The notes: generated by a model from the letters alone, not told the origin. Counted from the first letter of the stretch, positions 36,868-45,493 are shown. The stretch: DNA of 64,000 nucleotides from Desulfobacteraceae bacterium (GCA_016744295.1 JADGEQ010000032.1:1-64000), one strand, 5' to 3'. Program-made: numbers and translations.

Positions 36868-37554
36868 TTAATCTTTGAATACCAGCTTGCCTCCGATATG
36901 ACCTGCAATGCCTGCAGATGCGAGCATGACAATATTGATCAGAATAAAAACCCAAGCCTTGGGTGATGACAGCACATCAGGATTGATCAGATACCAACTG
37001 ATTGATATCAGACAGGCCGTGGCAGTGAGTGCGGCGGCTACAATTTTAATTTTAAAAATGGTGGTAACCGCCTGGTTATATTTTTTTTTCCATTCAATGA
37101 CCCCTGAAAACAAGACAAAGGGCAGGGCCAGGATCACAAAGATCAGGTTGATAAATCCGGCTTTGACAAAAAGATCGGTATCAAAAGCCCAGGCTAGAAT
37201 AAACAGCATTACTGCAGCGGGCAGAATACCGTTGGGGATGTGGACCGAGACCGGGTGGGCATGGTGTTTGACCATAAGTTGTATGATTTTTTCATAGAGG
37301 TTTGACGGGGCCGGTTCCGGTGTCGGGGCCGGTTCCAACGGTTTGCCCAAGGACTGTCTTGCAATGGGAGAGGGTTTTGGGGCTGGGTGCCCACTTTTTT
37401 TCTCAGCTTTTTTGGGTGGTGCCTCGCCCTCTGCACCGTTTTCTGCTTCAAGAAGCACAAATTTATCACTGCTGACCCCGCACACCGGGCATTTAGCTGG
37501 GGGGGTATTCCCTGTATGAATATATTTACAAACACTGCACTGCCATTTTTTCAT
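36868..37554 (-). CDS. Rubredoxin-like domain fused to DUF2231-like membrane domain
   Basis: A 228-residue protein. Residues ~1-35 form a rubrerythrin-type rubredoxin knuckle pair: CSVC (~5-8) and CPVC (~21-24). A Lys/Pro/Ala-rich linker (~38-90) follows, containing an 18-base repeat. The rest (~95-225) has four TMs with PVSVHIPNGILPA at the start, typical of DUF2231-like membrane proteins. The iron site would probably face the cytoplasm and pass electrons to a membrane partner. It lies between gltA and icd, 24 bases ahead of icd. Confidence 0.8.
   Translation of the reverse strand: MKKWQCSVCKYIHTGNTPPAKCPVCGVSSDKFVLLEAENGAEGEAPPKKAEKKSGHPAPKPSPIARQSLGKPLEPAPTPEPAPSNLYEKIIQLMVKHHAHPVSVHIPNGILPAAVMLFILAWAFDTDLFVKAGFINLIFVILALPFVLFSGVIEWKKKYNQAVTTIFKIKIVAAALTATACLISISWYLINPDVLSSPKAWVFILINIVMLASAGIAGHIGGKLVFKD
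37307..37341 (-). repeat. 18-bp repeat in the rubredoxin-membrane linker
   Basis: GGGGCCGGTTCC recurs with an 18-base period, encoding the EPAPTP/EPAPSN linker on the minus strand. Confidence 0.75.
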
Positions 37555-37620
37555 TCTTATCTTTCCTTATAAATTTTTATTATTATATCTTCTTAGTTGT
37601 TAAGATACTCGGTTTAGGAT

Positions 37621-38799
37621 TTACCGCTCATCAATTTCTGTATAGGTGCATTCGTCGGGACCGCAATAATCGCCCACATAGGCGGCACCCGGCCTGTAAA
37701 GGGAGGGCTTGGGAGCTGCCATGGCAAATTGTTCCTCAACAACATGGGCGGCCCATCCGCTAACCCGGGAAATGGCGAATAAAGGAGAAAACAGATCCGT
37801 TGCAATGCCCATGGCGTAAAACAGGGAGGCTGAATAAAAGTCAACATTGCAAAAGATTTCCCGCTGCTTTCGTTCCATGAAGGCCTTCTTGCCTCGTATT
37901 TCAAGCTCCTTTGACAGCTCATACCAGCGGGTATCCCCGGACAATTCCCCCATGCGTTTGCACATGGGATCGATAATGATGGCCCGGGGGTCGTCGGTCT
38001 GGTACACGGCATGACCAAGACCCATGATCAGACCTCCTTTATCCAGGATCCCGTTGATATACCCATCAATTTTATCAATGGTTTTTATTTCCTTTAACAT
38101 TTTCATGACCCGGACATTGGCCCCGCCGTGGAGGGGGCCGGAAAGGGAGCCGATGGCTGCCGAGATGGATGCATAGATATGTGCCTTTGTGGAAGCCACC
38201 TGGCGGGCCGTAAATGTGGATGCATTAAACGAGTGTTCTGCATGGAGCACAAGGCTTACATCAAAAAAATGGCTGGTCTCCTTGTCAGGTTTCACCCCAT
38301 TGAGCATGTACAAAAAATTGGCGGCATGACCCAGGCTGTTGTCCGGTTCAATGGGCTCTTTGTTGTTGCGGATGCGGTCCCAGGCCGCTGTAATGGTGGC
38401 AATGCCGGCAATGAGGTTTTCCGCACTGTAAAGGGTGTTCTCCATCCCCTCTTTGCCTGCATTGGCATCGGTTTGTATCAGAAGGGGGGTGGCCGTTTGG
38501 AGGACATCCATGGGGTTCATGTCCGGGGAGAGGGATTTTAAAAAAGAGATCAGATTATCAGGAACCCGGCGCTTGGTTTTAAGACTTTGGTCAAAATCCG
38601 CTAATTCCTCTTTTTGGGGCAACCGTTCATAGAGGAGCAAAAAACAGACTTCTTCAAAACTTGCCTTTTCAGCCAACCCTTGGATTAAATAACCCCGGTA
38701 GATGAGTTTGCCCTCCTTGCCCCGGACATCGCATATTTTGGAACTTGCAACTTCAATTCCCCGAAGGCCTGTGTTTAAAATAGGCGTACATTCATTCAT
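37621..38799 (-). CDS. gltA: Citrate synthase (Si-type family)
   Basis: A 392-residue citrate synthase. The start at 38799 is chosen because AAGGAGA precedes it; an in-frame ATG 24 codons further out would overlap the upstream gene. Catalytic residues are visible: HGGANVRV (His ~226), GLGHAVYQ (His ~260) and NVDFYSASL (Asp ~320). The short length fits the Gram-positive/archaeal-type dimeric enzyme, which could also act as a methylcitrate synthase. Sixteen bases separate it from the ferredoxin-thioredoxin reductase gene. Confidence 0.93.
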   Translation of the reverse strand: MNECTPILNTGLRGIEVASSKICDVRGKEGKLIYRGYLIQGLAEKASFEEVCFLLLYERLPQKEELADFDQSLKTKRRVPDNLISFLKSLSPDMNPMDVLQTATPLLIQTDANAGKEGMENTLYSAENLIAGIATITAAWDRIRNNKEPIEPDNSLGHAANFLYMLNGVKPDKETSHFFDVSLVLHAEHSFNASTFTARQVASTKAHIYASISAAIGSLSGPLHGGANVRVMKMLKEIKTIDKIDGYINGILDKGGLIMGLGHAVYQTDDPRAIIIDPMCKRMGELSGDTRWYELSKELEIRGKKAFMERKQREIFCNVDFYSASLFYAMGIATDLFSPLFAISRVSGWAAHVVEEQFAMAAPKPSLYRPGAAYVGDYCGPDECTYTEIDER

Positions 38800-38815
38800 G
38801 GGTGTCTCCTTGAGA

Positions 38816-39145
38816 TTAAAAAATGTTTTCTGGGGGTCTTCTTTCCGGAACATACTGGGCGTCGATTTCATTGTTGTTCAGGGCTGTTGACACATAGAGG
38901 CCACAATAGCAGGTGCCGAATTCTTCCAGGTCCGGTTCCCTGTAATCACAGGGGCAGAGGATATCTTTGTCTTTTTTCCTGTCTCCACAGGCCAACCTGC
39001 AGGGGCAGGCCATGTACCCGTAACGTTCCTTGTTGAGTAAAAGCGCTTCCAGCAGTTCAAATACCAGATCCTTGTCCTTGTTAAAATAGATGCCCCGGGC
39101 TTCCTGTGATTTTTTCAATGCTTGATAGAGTTGTTCAACTTTCAT
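38816..39145 (-). CDS. Ferredoxin-thioredoxin reductase catalytic (beta) chain
   Basis: A 109-residue [4Fe-4S]/disulfide protein that passes electrons from ferredoxin to a thioredoxin-like partner. The family's paired motifs are clear: CPCRLACGDRKKD (from ~55), CPCDYREPDL (~72) and CYCGLY (~90). No variable (alpha) subunit is visible, as is common in anaerobes. It overlaps the glutaredoxin-like gene by 11 bases, so the two proteins are made together and are probably redox partners. Confidence 0.92.
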   Translation of the reverse strand: MKVEQLYQALKKSQEARGIYFNKDKDLVFELLEALLLNKERYGYMACPCRLACGDRKKDKDILCPCDYREPDLEEFGTCYCGLYVSTALNNNEIDAQYVPERRPPENIF

Positions 39146-39401
39146 TTTTTATTCCCAATGCCTCTTTGATTTCTTTTTCTTTGTAACCGACAATCACTGT
39201 CTCATTGATTTTGATGGTGGGAAATGAACACCGCGGGTTCAACTCCCGGATATCTGCCAAAATGGCTTTGCGTTCCTCTCCCTCCAGATCATCCACTTCA
39301 TAATAGTCATATTCCACATCACATTCAGTTAATAATTTTTTTGTTGATTTGCAATGGCTGCAGGTGCTCAAAGCATATATAGTGGGTTTTTCCGTGGCCA
39401 T
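39135..39401 (-). CDS. Glutaredoxin-like thiol oxidoreductase
   Basis: An 88-residue thioredoxin-fold protein with an N-terminal active site CSHC (~14-17), the TIKINETVIVGYKEKEI segment carrying the cis-Pro region, and no TM. GAGGAGA precedes the ATG. It begins the operon Grx, FTR beta, gltA, rubredoxin-membrane protein and icd. It is a likely acceptor for FTR-delivered electrons and could reduce disulfides in the metabolic enzymes encoded downstream. Confidence 0.88.
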   Translation of the reverse strand: MATEKPTIYALSTCSHCKSTKKLLTECDVEYDYYEVDDLEGEERKAILADIRELNPRCSFPTIKINETVIVGYKEKEIKEALGIKNES

Positions 39402-39697
39402 TATGGTCTCCTCAGATTAAGGTGGTTATTAAAAAAGGGTCGAAGGATCAGAATTTATGCAACTATAGATTTTTGACATCTTCTGATCTCGATATTTGAT
39501 TTTAATACTGATGGTTAATAATAGTTTGCATATTTTGTGCCGTTTTGGCAAGGTTAAAATTATCACCAAAAATCGTCACCCACAGTATTTTGATTTACTA
39601 AAAAAGTGGCCTACTTTTTGCTAAGAAACGTTATCAGGTAAAATCAGGGGTAAAATTATAGGTGTTTTACCAGCCGGTGCATTTTATTCGATCTAAG
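39402..39697. other. Divergent regulatory gap between the grx-gltA-icd and kor operons
   Basis: AT-rich DNA with no gene. A kor promoter candidate is TTGATT (39590-39595) with TACTTT (39612-39617); AAAAAGT at 39601-39607 and ACTTTTT at 39613-39619 form an inverted repeat overlapping the -10. I could not place the minus-strand promoter. Confidence 0.3.
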
Positions 39698-39753
39698 TTA
39701 TTTAACCGAACAGATTTAACTAACCAAATTTAACTAAACAAATTTAACTAAAC
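39698..39753 (+). repeat. Four 14-bp repeats in the korA leader
   Basis: Four head-to-tail 14-base units share an ATTTAAC core; the last two, AAATTTAACTAAAC, are identical. They end 15 bases before the korA ATG, in the untranslated leader, and take up most of the space where translation or transcription control would act. Confidence 0.85.
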
Positions 39754-39768
39754 AACACAGGCGAGATT

Positions 39769-41616
39769 ATGGCAAGAGACATTACAATTTTGATCGGTGG
39801 GAAGGCAGGGCAGGGAATACAGACCATTGGCGCGATTTTAGCAGGGATCTGTCACGATGCCGGGTTATTTGTTTTCAGTGTTGATGATTTTGAATCCCGC
39901 ATCCGGGGGGGGCACAGCTTTCACCTGCTCCGGGTAAGCGCCCAGCCCCTTATTGCCCCCTGCTATCGGCCGGACATTCTGGTGGCAATTGATGGGGATA
40001 CCTACAAAATTCATAAAGACAAATTAGCTCCCAATGGTATTGTTGTGTTAAATAAAGATACCTTGCCGGTGGAACCTGGGGTGTTTTGCATTCCCTTTGC
40101 CGGGCTGGCCCGGGAGGCCGGGGGGACAATTGCTTCAAACACGGTGGCAGCAGGTGCAGTGGCAGCCGTCATGGGGGCTGGCTTTGGGGTGGTCAAACAG
40201 GTCATTACCCGACACTTTGCTAAAAAAGGGGAAACGGTTCTTCAATTGAACCTTGCGGCTGCAAAAAAGGGTGTTGCCGCCGGGAGTAAATTAGCGTTTT
40301 CAAAAAGAGTGCAATTTGAAAGAAAAGAAAATGGACATGTGGTAATGACAGGTGCTAAAGCTGCGGCCTTGGGGGCTTTGGCCGCTGACTGCAGGTTTTT
40401 TCCCTTTTATCCCATGAGTCCCGGTACCGCTATTATCACCCATGTGGCTGCCATCCTAGAACAATCTCAAACTGAACAATCTCAAACTGAACAATCTCAA
40501 ACTGAACAATCCCAAACTGAACAATCCCAAACTGAACAATCCCAAACTGAACAATCCCGGACTGGTCAATCCTTGGCCGATCAATCCCCAGGGCAACTGC
40601 CCGTGGTGATTGAGCAGGCGGAAGATGAAATTGCAGCCGTGAACATGGCCATCGGTGCGTCCTATACCGGGGTGAGATCTTTGGTCGCAACCTCTGGAGG
40701 GGGATTCAGCTTGATGGTGGAGGGGCTGGGGCTTTCGGCAATAACCGAAACCCCCGTTGTGATCATCAATGCCCAGCGTCCCGGCCCAGCAACAGGGCTT
40801 GCCACCCGTACGGCCCAGGCAGATCTTTTGTTTTCCATCCATGCCTCCCAGGATGATTTCCCCCGGTTTGTTTTTGCGCCGGGCAGTGTTTTGGAAACCT
40901 ATAAAACGGTGAAAAAAGCAGTTTTTCTTTCGGAAAAATATCAGGTTCCCGCCATTGTTTTAATGGACCAGTTTTTGGCAGATTCTGCCCAAAGTGAACC
41001 CGATGAATTTGATATCGGCTATGAACATGTCTCCTTCCTGGTAACGGACACAAAATTGTATCAGCATGAGACATATGAGCGATACAGGGTCACCAACACG
41101 GGTATCTCCCCCCGGTGTGTGCCCGGACACCCCCACGCCATGGTCAGGGTGGCCGGTAATGAACACACGGTTCACGGGATTCCCAGTGAAGATCCAAAAA
41201 ACCGGAACGCCATGGTGGAAAAACGGGATAGAAAGCGTGTGGCCATGGAAGAGGAAATGTCTCCCCCTTTGGTTTTTTGTGAAAATAGTGAATTTTATCT
41301 CACCGGATGGGGCTCTTCCAAGGGCAGTATTATGGAGGCATGTCTCCAATTGAGGGGGGATGGACTTGACGTCGGCTGGATCATATTTGAAGATATCTGG
41401 CCACTAAATGCCCCAAAACTAACACGGTTGCTCAGCCATAAAAAAATGATCATGGTTGAGGGCAACGCCCAGAGCCAGCTGGGAACACTGATTCGCTCCC
41501 AGACCGGGCTTGATTCTCTGTCTGCTGTTCTCAAGTACGACGGAAGGCCCATGTACCCTGCGTTTATTATTAAAAAAGTCAAACAGATTGTGGAGCAATA
41601 TAATGGGAAAAAATAG
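39769..41616 (+). CDS. korA: 2-oxoacid:ferredoxin oxidoreductase, fused gamma-alpha subunit
   Basis: Oxidises a 2-oxo acid (most likely 2-oxoglutarate by context) to an acyl-CoA with ferredoxin as acceptor. The first ~185 residues are the gamma domain (GGKAGQGIQTIG ~11, SRIRGGHSFHLLR ~43); the rest is the alpha domain starting near FPFYPMSPGTAI (~210). The usual short loop after the first alpha helix is expanded by nine pentapeptides of the EQSQT type (nt 40459-40593) just before VVIEQAEDEIAAV, the conserved TPP-domain segment. GC and codon use otherwise match the neighbours. It overlaps korB; no ferredoxin-like delta subunit follows. Confidence 0.9.
   Translation: MARDITILIGGKAGQGIQTIGAILAGICHDAGLFVFSVDDFESRIRGGHSFHLLRVSAQPLIAPCYRPDILVAIDGDTYKIHKDKLAPNGIVVLNKDTLPVEPGVFCIPFAGLAREAGGTIASNTVAAGAVAAVMGAGFGVVKQVITRHFAKKGETVLQLNLAAAKKGVAAGSKLAFSKRVQFERKENGHVVMTGAKAAALGALAADCRFFPFYPMSPGTAIITHVAAILEQSQTEQSQTEQSQTEQSQTEQSQTEQSQTEQSRTGQSLADQSPGQLPVVIEQAEDEIAAVNMAIGASYTGVRSLVATSGGGFSLMVEGLGLSAITETPVVIINAQRPGPATGLATRTAQADLLFSIHASQDDFPRFVFAPGSVLETYKTVKKAVFLSEKYQVPAIVLMDQFLADSAQSEPDEFDIGYEHVSFLVTDTKLYQHETYERYRVTNTGISPRCVPGHPHAMVRVAGNEHTVHGIPSEDPKNRNAMVEKRDRKRVAMEEEMSPPLVFCENSEFYLTGWGSSKGSIMEACLQLRGDGLDVGWIIFEDIWPLNAPKLTRLLSHKKMIMVEGNAQSQLGTLIRSQTGLDSLSAVLKYDGRPMYPAFIIKKVKQIVEQYNGKK
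40459..40593 (+). repeat. Nine 15-bp repeats inside korA
   Basis: The first three units are GAACAATCTCAAACT, the next three carry CCC for CTC, the seventh ends CCGGACT and two further units are diverged. They encode EQSQT six times, then EQSRT, GQSLA and DQSPG. The order suggests stepwise slippage duplication. Confidence 0.95.
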
Positions 41617-42454
41617 ATTTGATGTGGACACTCAAAGTTCATGGTGCCCCGGCTGCGGGAATTTCGGTATACTTGCCGCCATGAAAAATGCATTTGCCGC
41701 CCAGGATCTGCAGCCCCAGGAGATGCTCCTGGTGGGCGGGATTGGCCAGGCAGGTAAAACACCCCATTATATCCAGGGCAATCTGCTCCACGGCCTTCAC
41801 GGCCGGGCGCTTCCCATGGCAACCGGGGCAAAAATTGCCAATCAGAAGATGAAGGTGGTGGTGAGTTCAGGGGATGGGGATTGCTATGGGGAAGGGGGAA
41901 ATCATTTTCTGGCCGCCATCCGCCGCAATGTGGATATCACCCTTCTGGTTCATAATAATCAAGTCTACGGGCTGACCAAGGGCCAGGCATCCCCCACTTC
42001 TCCCCTGGGAATGAAGACAAAACTCCAGGCTTCCGGAACCACTTGCCTTCCCTTTAACCCAATCGCAACTGCTTTGGTGTCCGGGGCAGGGTTTGTGGCC
42101 AGGAGTTTTTCCGGTAACCAGGACCAATTGTCCGGTTTGATTGTGGAGGCCATGTCATACAAGGGATTTGCCATGATTGATATTTTGCAGCCCTGTGTCT
42201 CCTTTAATAAAATCAATACCCATTTATGGTATCAGAACCGGGTTGTTGATCTGACAGAACAGGGATATGACAGCACAAATCTTCAAAAGGCCCTTGCGCT
42301 CTCCCTGGCAGATGAAGAGAAAATTCCCACAGGGATTATTTACAAAAAGAAAACAACCTGCTTCCATGAAAAAGTGGCGGTTTTAAAGACGAATTCTCTG
42401 GTTGAATATCCCTTTGCCAGGGATGCAATGAATGATGTTCTGGACCGAGTCTGA
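41603..42454 (+). CDS. korB: 2-oxoacid:ferredoxin oxidoreductase, beta (TPP-binding) subunit
   Basis: A 283-residue subunit. ATG 41603 is chosen because TGGAG is correctly placed and the homologous opening WCPGCGNFGILAAM follows; upstream frame belongs to korA. The TPP site is intact: GDGDCYGEGGNHF (~91-103) and VHNNQVYGLTKGQASPTS (~115-132), the latter typical of 2-oxoglutarate and related oxidoreductases. It overlaps korA by 14 bases. With icd and gltA next door, a 2-oxoglutarate function is favoured. Confidence 0.93.
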   Translation: MGKNRFDVDTQSSWCPGCGNFGILAAMKNAFAAQDLQPQEMLLVGGIGQAGKTPHYIQGNLLHGLHGRALPMATGAKIANQKMKVVVSSGDGDCYGEGGNHFLAAIRRNVDITLLVHNNQVYGLTKGQASPTSPLGMKTKLQASGTTCLPFNPIATALVSGAGFVARSFSGNQDQLSGLIVEAMSYKGFAMIDILQPCVSFNKINTHLWYQNRVVDLTEQGYDSTNLQKALALSLADEEKIPTGIIYKKKTTCFHEKVAVLKTNSLVEYPFARDAMNDVLDRV

Positions 42455-42503
42455 TTTATTTTATAACCTGTTGAACCAGATTACAATTTAAAGGAGAAAA
42501 TCA

Positions 42504-43655
42504 ATGAGCCTTTGGTATTGCTCTGTTTGCCATTCTGAATTTTCAACCAAGGAAAAACCCAGCGTCTGTGATACCTGTCAATCCGATGAAAGGATGATCA
42601 TGGATGCGATGGAAAAGCCCCATACTCTGGACGCGGTCCGGGATGCTGCCAGGAAAAAAATGAAGGGTATCTGTGCCGCCTATCCCTCCTGTGATGGAAA
42701 CTTTGATAAAATTTGCCAGAAGGAAGCCTATGGAAAACCCATTGGTCTGGGGGGGGCAGGCTCTGGTCAGTCTTTTCGGGCCAATGGGATAGCCCTGGCC
42801 GATATACGGTTAAATATGTCCGTTGTCGGGGATCATTTTGAGCCGGACACCAAATGCTCTTTTCTGGGATTGGATCTTGATTTTCCTGTGTTGGCTTCCT
42901 CCACAGCAGGAGCAGAAAAGTACAATGATGCCATTGATGAAACCGCCTTTTGCAAATCTGTTTTGCTGGGTTCCAAAGAGGCGGGTACAATAGGCTTGAG
43001 GGGGGATACCTGGTTCTATACACTGGAGAACCATCCCTCCCTCAGGGCAATGAAAGGATGTGATGGATATGGTATTCCCATATTTAAGCCAAGGGACCAG
43101 GATGTGCTCAAACAATTGATCGAAACAGCAGAATCCTATGGATGCCGAGGCGTGGGGATTGACCTGGATGGTGCCGGTTCCACCATCATGGCCCGTCATG
43201 GTCAGCCGGTATTTAAAAAAAGTGTAAAGGATATTGAAGAACTGGTTCGCTTTTCCTCTTTGCCCTTTATTGCCAAGGGAATCATGCGGCCCGACGAGGC
43301 TCAAAAATGCGTGGATGCCGGTGTTTCTGTTATTGCGGTTTCCAATCATGGCGGCAGGGTTCTGGACGCCACCCCGGGAACAGCCCAGGTTTTACCCCTG
43401 ATCCGGGAACAGGTGGGGCCTTCGGTCACCATAACAGTGGATGGCGGGGTGAGGACCGGGTATGATGTATTAAAAATGCTGGCCCTTGGTGCCGATGTTG
43501 TACTTTTGGGTCGGGATATTATCCGGGCGGCAGTTGGAGGAGGGGCCTTGGGGGTCAGGCTTCATTTGGAACATATCCAATCAACATTGAAAAAAGCCAT
43601 GTTCATGACCGGGACAAAGCGTATTGAAATGGCGGATTCAACCATCTTGTTTTGA
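42504..43655 (+). CDS. Rubredoxin-like domain fused to FMN-dependent alpha-hydroxy-acid oxidase
   Basis: A 383-residue fusion. Residues ~1-35 carry a rubredoxin-type CSVC (~6-9) and CDTC (~22-25). A Cys-containing helix (CAAYPSC, then C) joins a TIM-barrel FMN domain of the lactate/glycolate oxidase family, with GVGIDLDGAG (~216), VSNHGGRVLDATPG (active-site His ~282) and the FMN-phosphate loop VDGGVRTGYDVLKMLALGAD (~313). The iron site could carry electrons from FMN to an outside acceptor instead of oxygen, which suits an anaerobe. Substrate unknown. It follows korB by 49 bases and precedes a flavodoxin. Confidence 0.85.
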   Translation: MSLWYCSVCHSEFSTKEKPSVCDTCQSDERMIMDAMEKPHTLDAVRDAARKKMKGICAAYPSCDGNFDKICQKEAYGKPIGLGGAGSGQSFRANGIALADIRLNMSVVGDHFEPDTKCSFLGLDLDFPVLASSTAGAEKYNDAIDETAFCKSVLLGSKEAGTIGLRGDTWFYTLENHPSLRAMKGCDGYGIPIFKPRDQDVLKQLIETAESYGCRGVGIDLDGAGSTIMARHGQPVFKKSVKDIEELVRFSSLPFIAKGIMRPDEAQKCVDAGVSVIAVSNHGGRVLDATPGTAQVLPLIREQVGPSVTITVDGGVRTGYDVLKMLALGADVVLLGRDIIRAAVGGGALGVRLHLEHIQSTLKKAMFMTGTKRIEMADSTILF

Positions 43656-43724
43656 AAAGGGTGTTATAAAACATTTACAGGGCTGCTTTCCTATAATCGG
43701 CTCTCACATTATTAAGGAGGAAAC

Positions 43725-44159
43725 ATGGGAAAAATTTTAATCGTTTTTGCAACAAGATCAAATGAAACAAAGGGTATTGCCGATCTAATTGGTGAGGGAA
43801 TTCGCATGGCAGGACATGAGGCGGATGTTAAAAAAGTGGGTGAAGTGAAAAATGAGGAAAATCTAAAGGGATATGACGGGTATGTTTTTGGTTCTGCCAC
43901 CTACCATGGGGAGATGATTTCCTCCATGAAACAGCTGCTGTTCATAGCGGAAAGAGCGGAATTAAAGGGAAAACCAGGCGGGGCATTTGGTGCCTTTGGC
44001 TGGAGCGGAGAAGCACCGGGAAGAATTTTTGACACCATGGCCAATATTTATGGCATGAGTATGGTTCCGGCAGGTCCCCTGATGCTCAAGGCAGGCTGGG
44101 TAGAGGGCGGGATGAAGGCTTCCCAGGAATACGGGAAGGATATTGCCGCCATGATCTAA
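43725..44159 (+). CDS. Flavodoxin-family electron carrier
   Basis: A 144-residue FMN protein. The phosphate-binding loop is FATRSNETKGIADLI (~8-22); GSATYHGEM (~53) and FGAFGWSGEAPG (~88) are the isoalloxazine loops. The form resembles the C-terminal flavodoxin domain of flavodiiron proteins as much as classical flavodoxins. AAGGAGG precedes the start. It lies next to the rubredoxin-FMN oxidase fusion and may accept its electrons. Confidence 0.88.
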   Translation: MGKILIVFATRSNETKGIADLIGEGIRMAGHEADVKKVGEVKNEENLKGYDGYVFGSATYHGEMISSMKQLLFIAERAELKGKPGGAFGAFGWSGEAPGRIFDTMANIYGMSMVPAGPLMLKAGWVEGGMKASQEYGKDIAAMI

Positions 44160-44172
44160 TTGGAAACAGCCA

Positions 44173-45144
44173 TTGAATACATTATTTGAAACAAATCACC
44201 CGGGTTTTCGCCAATGGATGAAGGCCCAATGGGGTATTGAATTTAAAAGGGTGCGCCAAGGGTTTGATATCCAGGGAAGTCCCGAGCGTTCCCTTTCCCG
44301 TGCGGTTATTGAAACCGATGACGGTAGATTTTTTCTCCTGGAAAAGTTTGCCCGACAAAAGTTTGCAGTCCGGCAGAGGATATCCCGAACCATTGACCAT
44401 TTAAATTGCCATGGACTCGCCCAGGCCCTGGCCGGTCAAAAAACAAAACAGGGCGAGTTTCTTCCTTTTTTTCAGGAAGATTGTTTCCAGATAACCTCAT
44501 TTGTAGACAGCACCGGAGTGGAACGGCCTGGCTGGATCGCTTCCCCCGAGATCGGGAAGAATCTGGCCCTGTTTTTGATTCAAATGGCCGATGCATCCAA
44601 AGATCTTTTGGCGCATATCTCTTTTTCTCCTTTTTCCATCAAACGTTATATTATAAAATTATTTTCAGATATGCAGGTTCATGAAACCAGAATGTATGAT
44701 CGATATGCCCCGTTTCTGGAATTTCTTGAACAAAACTTCATGGATGCCCATGATCATTTGCCTTTGGCCTTTTGCCACGGGGATTTTCATCCCTTGAACG
44801 TGCTTTGGGACCAAAATTCCATACAAGCAGTCATTGACTGGGAGTTTACCGGCCTGAAACCAGAGTGCTATGATGCTGCCAATCTGGTGGGATGTGCGGG
44901 GATAGAAAATCCTGAAGGCCTTGGTATGCCAATGGTAACAACCTTTTTGAGTCAAATCAGGAGGGCAGGGATTATCAGCCCCCTTGGATGGCAATATTTC
45001 CCCGAGTATATCCTGGCCCTGCGTTTTGCCTGGCTTTCCGAGTGGCTTCGAAAAAAAGACCGGGAAATGCTCAAGCTGGAAGCCGCCTATATGGCGGTTC
45101 TAATCAAACACATGGAAGAATTGCGCCGTATCTGGGAAATATGA
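44173..45144 (+). CDS. Aminoglycoside phosphotransferase (APH)-family kinase-like protein
   Basis: A 323-residue small-molecule kinase fold. The catalytic loop CHGDFHPLNVLWD (~203-215) and the metal-binding VIDWEFTG (~220-227) are intact. Such proteins phosphorylate sugars, choline or amino acids as often as antibiotics. A TTG start at 44173 is tentative, since its ribosome site is weak; the next in-frame Met is residue 16. Substrate not predictable from context. Confidence 0.8.
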   Translation: MNTLFETNHPGFRQWMKAQWGIEFKRVRQGFDIQGSPERSLSRAVIETDDGRFFLLEKFARQKFAVRQRISRTIDHLNCHGLAQALAGQKTKQGEFLPFFQEDCFQITSFVDSTGVERPGWIASPEIGKNLALFLIQMADASKDLLAHISFSPFSIKRYIIKLFSDMQVHETRMYDRYAPFLEFLEQNFMDAHDHLPLAFCHGDFHPLNVLWDQNSIQAVIDWEFTGLKPECYDAANLVGCAGIENPEGLGMPMVTTFLSQIRRAGIISPLGWQYFPEYILALRFAWLSEWLRKKDREMLKLEAAYMAVLIKHMEELRRIWEI

Positions 45145-45493
45145 TTTGCCTGGACCATATATCAGGTGATGTCAACAATGATAACCTTGATTGTATTTGC
45201 CTGGATTAACCCGGGACTGGTACATATTTGTACTGGTTTGACCGGGGCATTGATACAATTTTCTGAGACATAGTTGTTGGGGGGCCTTGTCCCCTTTGAC
45301 AGCAATATCAAAAGAAAAAGATGAAAATCAATATCTCATTTGTCATTTAAAAAAATATCGCAAGATTATTTGTGTTTGGTATGATGTTTGCTCTATTTAT
45401 TTTGGTAGATGTTGTGAGGGCTTGCTAAAACTGCTTGCGATGATCTTATCAAATAAAATAATGATGATTAAACCAACGCCAGGAGGGATACAG
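45145..45493. other. Gene-free leader of the desulfoferrodoxin region
   Basis: About 350 bases without a convincing gene. An upstream extension of the 81-residue frame (from 45287) lacks a ribosome site and looks non-coding. An extended -10 (TGG-TATGAT, 45377-45385) is the only promoter-like element I note. Confidence 0.3.

Noticed and set aside
40459..40593. CRISPR-like array
   Set aside because: The 15-base units are directly adjacent with no spacers and are translated in frame inside korA.
44173..45144. Antibiotic-resistance aminoglycoside kinase
   Set aside because: Only the generic APH fold is visible; chromosomal members are mostly metabolic kinases and no mobile context is present.
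45287..45493. N-terminal extension of the 81-residue protein
   Set aside because: The longer frame has no ribosome site and changes in character at 45494, where AGGAGGGA and ATG occur.
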